Positions 24,648 through 33,067 of a stretch of DNA of 48,816 nucleotides are shown piece after piece. The stretch covers positions 1-48,816 of the forward strand of contig CALGNF010000073.1 in assembly GCA_937958685.1 (NCBI GenBank), written 5' to 3'. The stretch comes from an uncultured Caryophanales bacterium. Its GTDB lineage: Bacteria; Bacillota_I; Bacilli_A; Izemoplasmatales; Hujiaoplasmataceae. Each line of letters begins with the position of its first letter. Position 1 is the first letter of the stretch. The position numbers and the translations under genes were made by a program. The notes beneath the pieces were generated by a model. The model had not been told where the DNA came from, did no database searches, and was given only the letters and a program-made list of their open reading frames with translations.

Positions 24648-25586
24648 ATGCTCAAACTCAATTTCAACAAAAAAACCATTCGTGGCAGCCTGGCAAGGCA
24701 GTTGATCCGCCTCGGTGTCAGGCTGGAAGCGATCGATCCGCTCGGACCGCTCAATTTCGGCAGGCTGTATACGACAGTCCTGTCTGAAAATTACCGTTTT
24801 CCCCGCTCGGTGAAAGCCGAGTGGATCACCCACAAAACCGCCAGGATGGAAATGGTCAGGTCCGTCGGTCGGGAACCGCAAAATCTGATTATCCAGTTTC
24901 ACGGCGGCGCTTACATCCACGGCTACAGCGACACCTACCGGCGCTCAGCCTGCAAGTTTCTCGACTTAGCCCAAGCAACAGCGGTCCTTTCACTCGATTA
25001 CCGACTCGCGCCCGTCCATCCATTCCCGGCGGCTCTCGAAGATGCGATCGCAGCTTATGAATACGCCTTGTCAGCCGGATTCCCCCCGGAGAGGATCATC
25101 TTCACCGGTGATTCCGCCGGCGGCGGATTGGCGCTGGCGCTCGGGTTGTATCTCCGCGATCACCAACAACCGCTCCCCAAGGCGATCATCACGATGTCGG
25201 CTTGGACCGACCTGGCCTTGGAAGGCGAATCTTACCTCCGCAACAAACCACTGGATCCGATGCTCGGCGAGAAGATCGACCTGCTGGATATCGATGGTTA
25301 CGTCGGGAACGCAGATGTGCGAAATCCGTATGTCTCACCGGCTTATGGCGATTATACCGGCTTTCCGCCATTGATGCTGCATGTCGGCAGTTACGAGGTT
25401 TTGGAATCGGATACCCTGACCGTCGCCAAAAAGGCGGCCGCGGCCGGCGTCAGTGTCGAGGCCACGATCTACCGGGGCATGTTCCATGTGTTCCAACTGG
25501 CTTTCGGGCTCATTCCCGAAGCCAAGAAGGCCTGGCGTGAAATCGCCGCCTTCATCAACAGGCAATTATCCCAAGAAGGTGCATGA
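24648..25586 (+). CDS. Alpha/beta hydrolase, hormone-sensitive-lipase (Aes) family esterase
   Basis: 312 residues. Oxyanion-hole HGGAYIHG (85-92), nucleophile GDSAGGG (Ser156) and a C-terminal His in MFHVFQ; an acidic member follows DPM/ESDTL. Hydrolyses acyl or acetyl esters of small molecules. ATG 24648 is chosen because the promoter at 24597-24625 excludes the upstream in-frame start. First gene of a trio with the condensation-like enzyme and DUF6320, a combination I recall from other Bacillota; the substrate is probably defined by that partner. Confidence 0.9.
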   Translation: MLKLNFNKKTIRGSLARQLIRLGVRLEAIDPLGPLNFGRLYTTVLSENYRFPRSVKAEWITHKTARMEMVRSVGREPQNLIIQFHGGAYIHGYSDTYRRSACKFLDLAQATAVLSLDYRLAPVHPFPAALEDAIAAYEYALSAGFPPERIIFTGDSAGGGLALALGLYLRDHQQPLPKAIITMSAWTDLALEGESYLRNKPLDPMLGEKIDLLDIDGYVGNADVRNPYVSPAYGDYTGFPPLMLHVGSYEVLESDTLTVAKKAAAAGVSVEATIYRGMFHVFQLAFGLIPEAKKAWREIAAFINRQLSQEGA

Positions 25587-25592
25587 AGAAAA

Positions 25593-26891
25593 ATGGCAAC
25601 AAAAAAGTTTTACGACGAATGGTACCGGCTTGACAACGCCGCCAAGATCTTTCCGGCGATATCGACCCGAAGGGAGACCAACACCTTCCGCGTCCAGGTC
25701 GCGTTGAAGGAGGATATCGATCCCGAGTTTCTCCAACTCGCGGTCGACGCCATCATCGAACGTTACCCGATGTTCAAGGTGCGGTTGAAAAACGGCTTTT
25801 TCTGGACCTACCTTGATTACAACAGCAGCCCCTTCTATGTCGAACCGATGTCGACAGCGGTCTGCGGGCCGATCATTCCCAAGGAAAACAACGGCTACCT
25901 GTTCAAGGTGCTCTACCGCGGCCCGACGGTCGCCGTCGAGATTTTCCATTCGCTCGCCGACGGCAGCGGCGCCTTCATGCTGCTCAAGTCGATCATCTAC
26001 GAGTATCTGCTTCTTAGAGGATACAAGGTGACTCCCGACAACATCATCCTGACGCGGGACAGCCTCCCAACCCGCGAGGAATACGAAGACGCCTACAACA
26101 CCTATTACGACCGCAAAAACCGCAAGCACGTCCCCGAAAAGAAGGCTTTCGGCATCAAGGGCACACCGATCCCCGACGGTCACATCGGGATGATTTCGGG
26201 TACGCTTTCCACCAAGGAGATGCTGGAACTGGCGCGCGCCAACGATGCGACGGTGACCGAGTATCTTGCCGCATTGCTCATGCATGTCATCTATGTGACC
26301 CAGATCCAGTACCGCGAACATCTCAAGGTGAATCAGAAACCGGTGAAGATCTTCGTTCCCGTCAACCTGAGAAAGCATCTTCCCTCGAAGACGCTCCGCA
26401 ATTTTTCCAATTTTGTCAAAACCGACATGTATATGAACCGGTCTGACATCAGCTTCGCGGAAATCCTGGAAATCGTCAAGAAGCAATTCGAACATGGGCT
26501 CACCAAAGCGGAACTCATCCGCAAGATGAGCGAGAATGTCGCCTTTGAGAAGAATGTCCTGTTGCGGATCACGCCTTATTTCATCAAACGCTATGCGCTG
26601 ATGATCGGCTATAAGATCCTGGGACTCTCCCTTAACACCCTGAGTTTCACCAACATCGGAAAAATCGAGTTTCCCGCATCGATGAAGCCCTACATCCACG
26701 ACGCCACCGCGGCAGCCTATTCCGGAAAGTTCAACACCGTAAACGGAGCGATCACCTCGTTCGAGGACCGTTTCAAAATTTCATTCACCCGCTCGATCAT
26801 CGAAACCAACATCGAGAGGGAGTTCTTCCGCCACTTCACGGCCAAGGGCATGCATGTGGCGATCGAGAGCAATTTCGTGGAGGAGTACTGA
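25593..26891 (+). CDS. Condensation-domain-like acyltransferase (alcohol acetyltransferase family)
   Basis: 432 residues with the CoA-dependent acyltransferase/NRPS condensation fold: the active-site motif HSLADG (His119-x3-Asp123-Gly) with the first half-domain, and a second half with KIFVPVNLRKHLPSKTLRNF (the family's solvent-channel region). Such stand-alone enzymes transfer acyl groups to alcohols or amines. There are no adenylation or carrier domains, so it is not an NRPS. It begins 6 bases after the esterase stop and its stop overlaps DUF6320 by one base, so the three act together; one could acylate and the other deacylate the same compound, which is an inference. Confidence 0.82.
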   Translation: MATKKFYDEWYRLDNAAKIFPAISTRRETNTFRVQVALKEDIDPEFLQLAVDAIIERYPMFKVRLKNGFFWTYLDYNSSPFYVEPMSTAVCGPIIPKENNGYLFKVLYRGPTVAVEIFHSLADGSGAFMLLKSIIYEYLLLRGYKVTPDNIILTRDSLPTREEYEDAYNTYYDRKNRKHVPEKKAFGIKGTPIPDGHIGMISGTLSTKEMLELARANDATVTEYLAALLMHVIYVTQIQYREHLKVNQKPVKIFVPVNLRKHLPSKTLRNFSNFVKTDMYMNRSDISFAEILEIVKKQFEHGLTKAELIRKMSENVAFEKNVLLRITPYFIKRYALMIGYKILGLSLNTLSFTNIGKIEFPASMKPYIHDATAAAYSGKFNTVNGAITSFEDRFKISFTRSIIETNIEREFFRHFTAKGMHVAIESNFVEEY

Positions 26892-27577
26892 TGAAACATT
26901 GTGACAAATGCGACGTTGACGTCAAGACGAACCAAAAGTACTGTCCGCTCTGCCATCAAATCCTGCAAGGCGATTCTGATCCCGGCTTCAAGGAGATCTA
27001 TCCGGAATATGTCCCGCTCCGGCGGGAGATCCTGCCGCTGACCAAGAAGGTGTTGTTGTTTGCGACGATCGTCGCGATTTCGACTCTGCTGGGTGTGAAT
27101 CTGCTGACCTGGGAAGCGAACGCCACACTTTGGAGCCTGATTCCGGTCGGGGGCACCTTGTATTTCTGGCTGATCGTCCGTTACGGTGTTTTGTCCCGGC
27201 AAAACATCGCTTTCAAGATGTTCCTGCTCACGACGGTTCTCGTAATGATCCTCAATCTGATCGATCAGGCTTATGGCGCCGAAGAGACCCGCGGCTGGGC
27301 GTTGGATTATGTCACTCCGCTCGCCTTCCTGACCTGCAATCTCGCGATCTCGGTGATCATCTGGATCAGGAAAATCAATTATCGCGACTATATATTTTAC
27401 CTGATCACGATCATGGTCTTTTCGCTGATTCCGCTCATCCTGGCCTTGTTTGGGATCATCAAGATCGTTTGGCCGGCGATCGCTGCGCTCGGAGCCGCCA
27501 TCTTCATTTTGCTGTTCATCATTTTCTTTTTTCCTAAATCGATCAAGGAAGAGATCAAAAAACGCTTTCACCTATAG
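26891..27577 (+). CDS. DUF6320-like zinc-ribbon membrane protein
   Basis: 228 residues. N-terminal zinc ribbon (Cys4-x2-Cys7 and Cys18-x2-Cys21) on the cytoplasmic side, then about six membrane helices between residues 50 and 215 and a basic tail. Matches the DUF6320 architecture, which is recurrently found after alpha/beta hydrolase and alcohol-acetyltransferase genes. Function unknown; it could tether the acyltransferase to the membrane or export the product. The ATG overlaps the preceding TGA. Confidence 0.83.
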   Translation: MKHCDKCDVDVKTNQKYCPLCHQILQGDSDPGFKEIYPEYVPLRREILPLTKKVLLFATIVAISTLLGVNLLTWEANATLWSLIPVGGTLYFWLIVRYGVLSRQNIAFKMFLLTTVLVMILNLIDQAYGAEETRGWALDYVTPLAFLTCNLAISVIIWIRKINYRDYIFYLITIMVFSLIPLILALFGIIKIVWPAIAALGAAIFILLFIIFFFPKSIKEEIKKRFHL

Positions 27578-27579
27578 AA

Positions 27580-27600
27580 AAGCGCCGAAAATCAGCGCTT
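27580..27600. terminator. Weak hairpin between convergent genes
   Basis: AAGCGC (27580-27585) / GCGCTT (27595-27600); short stem with poor T tracts on either strand. The stop of the minus-strand gene (27594-27592) is in the loop. Confidence 0.5.
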
Positions 27601-28260
27601 GTTTAGAAGATACATGAAAGGGAAATCCCGTTTTTGGAAGGACCGGCCGTCAAGATAGGCGAGCAGGTCCTTTTCTTTTGCCTCGGCGAATTCCAGACGC
27701 ATCGCCGCCAGAGCTTGATGCCGGAGGCCCAGGCGCCTGTTGAGGGCGGGATTGCCATAGAGGGGGTCTCCCGCCACCGGATGGCCGATTTGGGCCATCA
27801 CCGCCCGGATCTGGTGCGTCCTGCCGGTAAGCAACTCGATTTCCACCAAAGACAAAGTCAGGGCTTCCTTGATGACCCGGTAACTGGTCAACGCTTCCTG
27901 GGCTTTCGCAAACGGCGTCTGCGAGATCCTGACCACGGCGCTTCCCTCGTCCTTGCGCAGATAATGTCTGAGAAGACCCTCGGGCTCGTCAAAATAGCCG
28001 CCTAGAACGGCGTGATAGAACTTTCTGATGCCGTGCTGGCGCTGGCGCTGGTTGAGGACGGCCAGCGCTGCCGGGTGCTTGCCCAAAAGCAAAAGACCGG
28101 GCGTCTGAAAGTCAAGCCTGGTGATGATACCGTACTCCGGATGGCCGATTTCGGCAAGCAGGTCCGGTTCTTGAAGCTCGCGAGCCCGATGGACCAGCAA
28201 ACCGGCGGGTTTGTCGACAATCAAAATATTATCATCTTCATAGATCGTGTTGATGCTCAT
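27592..28260 (-). CDS. RluA-family pseudouridine synthase
   Basis: 222 residues from the ATG at 28260, preceded by GGGGAGGTC; an in-frame ATG at 28281 is less likely. Catalytic aspartate in IITRLDFQTPG, start IYEDDNILIVDKPAGLLVH and the GRTHQIRAVMAQIGHPVAGDPLYG motif are diagnostic of the RluA/C/D group. It isomerises uridine in rRNA or tRNA; without the N-terminal S4 domain (absent here) it resembles the shorter RluA/TruC-like proteins, whose target cannot be told from sequence. Confidence 0.93.
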   Translation of the reverse strand: MSINTIYEDDNILIVDKPAGLLVHRARELQEPDLLAEIGHPEYGIITRLDFQTPGLLLLGKHPAALAVLNQRQRQHGIRKFYHAVLGGYFDEPEGLLRHYLRKDEGSAVVRISQTPFAKAQEALTSYRVIKEALTLSLVEIELLTGRTHQIRAVMAQIGHPVAGDPLYGNPALNRRLGLRHQALAAMRLEFAEAKEKDLLAYLDGRSFQKRDFPFMYLLNKR

Positions 28261-28288
28261 ATTCGACCTCCCCAGAGGCAAATGTTGT

Positions 28289-29056
28289 TCAAAGAAAAAC
28301 AGACAAGACTATCGTCATCACGACCATGACGACATTGGTAAAACTGTGCATGATCATCGGATAGACGACACTTTTCGACTTTTCATAGCAGTCGCCGTAG
28401 AAACAGCCAAGCACGGCGGCATAGACGAGTTGCACCACATGAAAATCCACGGAGAACGGATTGAATCTGATCACCACGTGCGCCAAGCCAAAAATAACGG
28501 CAGCGAAGACCGCGGCGTAACTCAAAAACCTGTTCAGACGTTTGTCCGTGACCAAATGGGCGAACGTCGTGATCGCGAACGCGCGGAAAATCAGTTCTTC
28601 CGATGGTCCGGAAAGCAGAAGTTGAAACCCGAGATAGCCGGTGATGTTACGGACAGATAACGGGTAGGGAAACGGCTGAAACCCGCCCGCAAGCACTGTT
28701 GCCACCATTGCCACGACGGCATAGACGACAAACATGAGCATGAAGCGTTTCAGATAGCGCCAACCAACAGCCCGATCGCCCAGGCCGAAAGCAAAGGGCA
28801 CTTTGAAAAAGCGCTTGAGAACAAGCATGACCATGAGCACGAAAACCCCCTGAACAAGATGATGGACGCTGATGCTCATGTACGCCCCGTCTGGATCCAG
28901 GTTGGTATAGGTGAACAGGTTGGCGCCCCATCTGCCGACAAAGGTGATTCCCAGAAGGAAGACACCCAAGATCGTGGCAAAGATGAGTTTCGGGAAAAAT
29001 TTGAAGGCTACCACTCCTTTTTGTAACGTCAATATTATAACTTGACAAGCGGACAT
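28289..29056 (-). CDS. CPBP-family intramembrane metalloprotease
   Basis: About 255 residues, six or more membrane helices. Motif 1 SGPSEELIFRAF (Glu-Glu-x3-Arg), motif 2 FGLAHV and motif 3 MHSFTN supply the catalytic Glu and metal-binding His residues of CAAX-protease/bacteriocin-processing (ABI) enzymes. Role unknown: self-immunity, protein maturation or anti-sigma cleavage have been described in the family. The start is unclear: the ATG at 29056 lies upstream of a minus-strand TATAAT (29039-29034), and the AAAAAGGAG further in would point to a start near 29014-29000. Same strand as the pseudouridine synthase, 28 bases apart. Confidence 0.85.
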   Translation of the reverse strand: MSACQVIILTLQKGVVAFKFFPKLIFATILGVFLLGITFVGRWGANLFTYTNLDPDGAYMSISVHHLVQGVFVLMVMLVLKRFFKVPFAFGLGDRAVGWRYLKRFMLMFVVYAVVAMVATVLAGGFQPFPYPLSVRNITGYLGFQLLLSGPSEELIFRAFAITTFAHLVTDKRLNRFLSYAAVFAAVIFGLAHVVIRFNPFSVDFHVVQLVYAAVLGCFYGDCYEKSKSVVYPMIMHSFTNVVMVVMTIVLSVFL

Positions 29057-29099
29057 TTGTCCTGCAGATTATGAGAATCGCAGTTTCAGAAAAGCAAGA

Positions 29100-29110
29100 C
29101 GTGATATAAT
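29100..29110 (+). promoter_or_regulatory. Extended -10 promoter
   Basis: CGTGATATAAT, 26 bases before the ATG at 29136; no clear -35. Confidence 0.55.
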
Positions 29111-29135
29111 AATCTTAATAACGGAGGTAGTCAAG

Positions 29136-29717
29136 ATGTTGATCTTATTGGGACCAAGCGCATCCGGAAAAACCGAAACGGCAAAAATCATGATCAACCG
29201 CTATCCGATTTCCCGGGTCGTTACCTGCACAACCAGACCGAAACGGATCAACGAGATCGACGGGTTTGACTATCATTTTTTGGCAGAAGCCGATTTTCTC
29301 GCGAGACAGGCGCAGGGATACTTTGCGGAAACCGCTGTTTACAACGGCTATTTCTATGGCACGCCCCTGAATGAACTCCGCGATGACAAACTGATCATTC
29401 TCGAGCCCCAAGGCCTGAAATCATTCATCGATCTCAAGGTCTGCGACACGGTCGCCATCTACTTCAAGACCACCGAAACCTGCCGGGCGGAGAGAATGCG
29501 CCAGCGGCAGGATGGGCCCGGAGACATCAGAAAGCGGATCGAGCAGGATCGCGTCGACTTCAACTATGAGCAGATCGAAGGCTTGGATCTGATCGTCGAC
29601 ACGACGAACATCACCCTGAGCGACCTTGCGGATCTGGTGTACTACAACTACAACATGATCCTTGCCAACAAGAAAAACGGACCCGCCGTCAGCCTGACGA
29701 AGGAGGATCGCCCTTGA
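29136..29717 (+). CDS. Guanylate-kinase-like P-loop protein
   Basis: 193 residues. P-loop GPSASGKTET (6-15), then VVTCTTRPKRINEIDGFDYHF, which is the GMP-binding region of guanylate kinases, and RMRQRQDGPGDIRKRIEQD, the lid-like segment. It is more divergent than housekeeping Gmk, especially at the C-terminal half, so GMP phosphorylation is likely but a related nucleotide or a regulatory role cannot be excluded. RBS GGAGGT. Coupled to the next gene by a 4-base overlap. Confidence 0.85.
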   Translation: MLILLGPSASGKTETAKIMINRYPISRVVTCTTRPKRINEIDGFDYHFLAEADFLARQAQGYFAETAVYNGYFYGTPLNELRDDKLIILEPQGLKSFIDLKVCDTVAIYFKTTETCRAERMRQRQDGPGDIRKRIEQDRVDFNYEQIEGLDLIVDTTNITLSDLADLVYYNYNMILANKKNGPAVSLTKEDRP

Positions 29718-30184
29718 CAAATCTGGAAATCCGGCCGGCACGGCCAGACGAGTGTCATCTGGTGCTGGCATTCATCAAACTGATCGCCGAATATGAACGG
29801 CTCACGCATCTGGTCGAAGCCACGGAGGCGATGATCCATCAAGCCCTGTTCGTTAATCATGACTGTGAGGTCGTCATCGCTTTCGAGGCGGGAGCGCCTG
29901 TCGGTTTTGCCCTGTATTTCTATAATTTTTCCACCTTCAAAGGCAAGAAGGGTTTGTATTTGGAAGATCTCTATGTCAAAGAGGAATATCGTCACAGGGG
30001 CTATGGCAAGGCCCTGATCACTTATCTCATCCGCCAGGCCAAGGCCCAACAGCTTGGCAGGATGGAGTGGACATGCCTGAACTGGAACCGAAGCGCGATC
30101 GATTTTTACACATCCCTCGGCGCGAGACCGTTAAAGGAATGGACCGTTTTCCGGTTGGATGAAGAAGCGATCCAACGATTTTGA
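29714..30184 (+). CDS. GNAT-family N-acetyltransferase
   Basis: 156 residues, TTG start with AAGGAGG 7 bases upstream, overlapping the preceding stop. Acetyl-CoA motif A in LEDLYVKEEYRHRGYGKALITYL (V-x-x-x-x-R-x-x-G-x-G/A), plus WNRSAIDFYTSLGA. The spacing and the FYNFSTFKGKKGLYLEDL stretch resemble the spermidine/diamine acetyltransferase branch; substrate is not certain. Confidence 0.92.
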   Translation: MTNLEIRPARPDECHLVLAFIKLIAEYERLTHLVEATEAMIHQALFVNHDCEVVIAFEAGAPVGFALYFYNFSTFKGKKGLYLEDLYVKEEYRHRGYGKALITYLIRQAKAQQLGRMEWTCLNWNRSAIDFYTSLGARPLKEWTVFRLDEEAIQRF

Positions 30185-30218
30185 TTTGAGCATATCGATG
30201 GAGTTTGTCAGGCGGATT

Positions 30219-30227
30219 TGGTAGAAT
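30219..30227 (+). promoter_or_regulatory. Possible -10 of the thioredoxin operon
   Basis: TGGTAGAAT (TGn extension, TAGAAT). A TTGTCA at 30205-30210 is too close (11 bases) to be its -35. Confidence 0.35.
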
Positions 30228-30258
30228 AGTAACGATAACAAATATGGAGGAAACATCA

Positions 30259-30570
30259 ATGGCACTAAAAATCACAACCGATAATTTCAAAAACGAAGTA
30301 CTGGAGGCCAAAGTCCCCGTAATCGTCGATTTCTGGGCTTCCTGGTGTCGTCCCTGCCTGATGCTCGGACCGATCATCGAGGAGATCGCCAAAGATCTTG
30401 ACGGCAAAGTCAAGGTTGGCAAAGTCAATGTCGACGAGGAAGGCTACCTCGCCCAGCAGTTCCGCGTTTCCAGTATCCCCACGATCATGCTTTTCAAGGA
30501 CGGCAAAGTCGCCAAGCAAGCCGTCGGCCTGATGCGCAAGGAAGATTTGCTCAAGACTTTCGGTCTGTAA
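30259..30570 (+). CDS. trxA: Thioredoxin
   Basis: 103 residues, complete thioredoxin fold. Active site is WCRPC (Cys30, Cys33) rather than the usual WCGPC, followed by the cis-proline in SSIPTIMLF. It reduces protein disulfides in the cytoplasm; the Arg for Gly inside the redox loop should shift its potential or partner choice. ATG 30259 has TGGAGG 8 bases before it; the in-frame ATG at 30205 is not needed. The reductase gene starts 4 bases later. Confidence 0.95.
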   Translation: MALKITTDNFKNEVLEAKVPVIVDFWASWCRPCLMLGPIIEEIAKDLDGKVKVGKVNVDEEGYLAQQFRVSSIPTIMLFKDGKVAKQAVGLMRKEDLLKTFGL

Positions 30571-30574
30571 GACA

Positions 30575-31429
30575 ATGCGTGACATCATCGTCATCGGCGG
30601 CGGCCCTGCGGGAGTATCGGCAGCGATCTATCTGAAGCGGTTCAAGCTTGATGTGGCGATCATCATGAAGGACCAGGGCACCCTGGCGGCCACAGACCAC
30701 ATCGAAAACTATTACGGGATCGTCGAACCCGTTACCGGAAAGGATCTCTTTCAAAGGGGTATCGCCCAGGCGAAAAGGCTGGAGATCCCGATTTTGGTCG
30801 AGGAAGTCACCGGCATCGACAACTTCGACAATTTCATTGTCAGAACCGACGCGCAGACACACCAAGCCAAAGCGGTCCTGCTCGCCACCGGGGCCAACAA
30901 GACCGGATTGAAGGTGAAGGGCTTCGCCGACTACGTCGGCAAGGGCATCTCCTTTTGTGCCATCTGCGACGGGTTTCTCTACCGCAATAAAAAGATTGGT
31001 CTCGTCGGCCATGGCGAATTCATGCGGGAAGAACTCGAGGCACTGGCGAATATTTCCCAAGACATCGTCGTCTTCACCAACGGCGAGACGCTTGAGAAAG
31101 ACGTCGAAGGCCACCCGGTGGTCACCGACAGGATCAAGGCTCTTCGGGGCGACGACTTGTTAAGAGTCGTGGAAACGACGGCCGGCGATCATCAAGTCGA
31201 TGCCTTGTTCATCGCCATGGGTACCGCCTCGGCAGCCGACTTCGCCCTGCGGATGGGCGCATTCACCGAAAACAACAGCATCCTCGTGGATGAGAAGTTC
31301 ATGACGAACATCCCCGGTCTCTTCGCTGCCGGCGATTGCATCGGCGGCCTCAAGCAGATCGCCAAGGCTGTCGCGGACGGAGCGCAAGCGGCTATCGCAA
31401 TCCATAAATACTTGCGAAACAAACCATAA
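30575..31429 (+). CDS. Thioredoxin-reductase-like flavoprotein, possibly ferredoxin-dependent
   Basis: 284 residues. FAD motif IVIGGGPAGVSAAIYL, redox pair CAICDG (Cys128, Cys131) and the C-terminal FAD motif IPGLFAAGDCIGGLKQI are those of low-molecular-weight thioredoxin reductase. The pyridine-nucleotide site is degenerate: the GxGxxA/G loop reads VGHGEFM and no HRRxxxR motif is seen. Those changes are the mark of the clostridial ferredoxin-dependent flavin thioredoxin reductases. It is paired with trxA, so the reduced partner is clear; the electron donor is inferred. It is somewhat shorter than the NADPH enzymes (about 310). Confidence 0.88.
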   Translation: MRDIIVIGGGPAGVSAAIYLKRFKLDVAIIMKDQGTLAATDHIENYYGIVEPVTGKDLFQRGIAQAKRLEIPILVEEVTGIDNFDNFIVRTDAQTHQAKAVLLATGANKTGLKVKGFADYVGKGISFCAICDGFLYRNKKIGLVGHGEFMREELEALANISQDIVVFTNGETLEKDVEGHPVVTDRIKALRGDDLLRVVETTAGDHQVDALFIAMGTASAADFALRMGAFTENNSILVDEKFMTNIPGLFAAGDCIGGLKQIAKAVADGAQAAIAIHKYLRNKP

Positions 31430-31430
31430 A

Positions 31431-31455
31431 AAAAGTCTGGGTCCCAGACTTTTTT
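31431..31455. terminator. Intrinsic terminator, usable on both strands
   Basis: AGTCTGG-GTC-CCAGACT flanked by As on the left and six Ts on the right; ends trxA-reductase and, read from the other side, the RCC1 gene. Confidence 0.9.
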
Positions 31456-31466
31456 CTTTGCCTCGG

Positions 31467-32966
31467 TCAGTCGTAGATCAGCGTCGGGAGCGGTTTGGAA
31501 GAAAGGGTGCCGTCACCGTATGATCCCGCATTGCCGCCAAAGACAAACAGTCGGCCGGCGCTGGTGAACACATGACAGGTCATGGAGGCGTTGAAGACGA
31601 TTTTCGTGATCGTCTCATTTTGGGTCAAAGCGAATTTGGAAGTGATGTCGACGGGAGCCAGTCGGTCCTTGTATGTTCCATCGCCGACGTAACCGTCTTC
31701 ATTGTAACCCCATGACAACAGCCGGCCTGTAGAAGTCAGCACGACCGAGGTGTTCAGAAAACCGAAGTTGACGATTGTCTCATTGGCACCGAGGCCAAGA
31801 GAAAGGGTGATGTCGATCGGCGTCGGATACAAGTCAGGGGCTCCGGTCCCGAGTTCGCCGCTATCATTTACTCCATAGGCGAACAAACGGCCATTCGAGG
31901 TAAGAGCCATGATGGCCCTGCCATTGCATTCGGCATCGATGATTGTCTCACCGCTCAGCAAACCGAATTTGGGTGTCTGATTCACAGGAGAGTAGACTAC
32001 ATCAAACTCATAATTGGCAGGTTTGATGAAGCCGTTCTCGTCCAAACCCCAGGCAAACAGCCTCCCGGCGCTGGTGATTAGGATCTTGATCGTATCACCA
32101 GTGACTTTCAGAACCGTTTCGCTTTCATGCAATCCGGCTTTCATGAACCGGCTGATGTCTTTCGGAAGATTCACCTGGTCGGCGAGCGCCCAGGTGCTTT
32201 CATCGTTTGGTTCATCATAATATGTTATGGCCCTATGCCGGTTCTCTCCCCAGAAGAAGATCCGGTTTGCCGTGGTGAAAGCCATATTGAAGGTATAACC
32301 GACAATTACGGAATCGATGCGCTCGCCAGAGGCAAGCTGAAAGTTCGCGGTGATCTCCGTTGGGGTAAGACGATTGTCATAAGTCCCGTCGCCAAGCTGT
32401 CCATAATGGTTCGCACCCCACGTGAAGACCTTGCCAGACTCGGTCAGGGCGACGGTATGGCCGTAGCCCGTGACAATCGTCTTCAAGGTTTCATCAACCA
32501 TGAATTCAAGCAAGTCCGCCACATCATGAAAGTACGGCACAACCGTTGTCGTGCCATCGCCGCACTGACCAAATTGATTGTGACCCCAAACGACAAACCT
32601 GCCGCTTTGGGTGGTGGCAAAATTGGCAGAATAACCAGGATAGAAATCCACGAGCGCATCCTTGATTTCCCAACGGGCATAAGCAACAACCGTCGCCGGC
32701 GGATCCGGCATGTCATAAAGCAGTTCATCCGGATCAAGAATTCGGCTAAACACGCCGTCATCCAGATACCACCCGGCGAACACGAAGCCGGATTTGGTCG
32801 GATTGGCGGGAAATTCGTAGTCCTTGCGGGAGTCGAGTTTGAGTGAAGGGACGTTGGTGCCGCCGTTTGCTTCAAAGTCTATCGTGATCTTGACCGCATT
32901 CGCGCAACTCATCGGGCCGAAGAAAGACATTAAAAACACAAAAGCGAAAACATAGCGCCGGATCAT
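31467..32966 (-). CDS. Secreted RCC1-type beta-propeller protein
   Basis: 499 residues, extracytoplasmic. Signal peptide 1-24 (AFVFLMSFFGPMSCANA); Cys in PMSC might be lipidated but the lipobox is poor, and ANA before VKI would suit signal peptidase I. Residues 25-100 look like a Listeria-Bacteroides (InlB B) repeat (FEANGGTNVPSL ... FAGWYLDD). From about 118 there are seven RCC1-type repeats (for example GKVFTWGANHYGQLGDGT and GRLFAYGVNDSGELGTG), enough for one seven-bladed propeller. Such proteins are probably surface ligand or protein binders. Monocistronic; RBS AGGAGGTGCACC. Confidence 0.85.
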   Translation of the reverse strand: MIRRYVFAFVFLMSFFGPMSCANAVKITIDFEANGGTNVPSLKLDSRKDYEFPANPTKSGFVFAGWYLDDGVFSRILDPDELLYDMPDPPATVVAYARWEIKDALVDFYPGYSANFATTQSGRFVVWGHNQFGQCGDGTTTVVPYFHDVADLLEFMVDETLKTIVTGYGHTVALTESGKVFTWGANHYGQLGDGTYDNRLTPTEITANFQLASGERIDSVIVGYTFNMAFTTANRIFFWGENRHRAITYYDEPNDESTWALADQVNLPKDISRFMKAGLHESETVLKVTGDTIKILITSAGRLFAWGLDENGFIKPANYEFDVVYSPVNQTPKFGLLSGETIIDAECNGRAIMALTSNGRLFAYGVNDSGELGTGAPDLYPTPIDITLSLGLGANETIVNFGFLNTSVVLTSTGRLLSWGYNEDGYVGDGTYKDRLAPVDITSKFALTQNETITKIVFNASMTCHVFTSAGRLFVFGGNAGSYGDGTLSSKPLPTLIYD

Positions 32967-33067
32967 GGTGCACCTCCTGGATTTGTGCTTGTTTGCTTAC
33001 GGTTATCTCTATCTTAGCGAATCAGCGCGCTTTTGTATAGGCAATCCTGGATTATTGTGTTTATTTG

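Noticed and set aside
25566..26699. 377-codon open frame on the minus strand
   Set aside because: Shadow of the condensation-like acyltransferase; composition Asp/His/Arg-rich as in other shadows.
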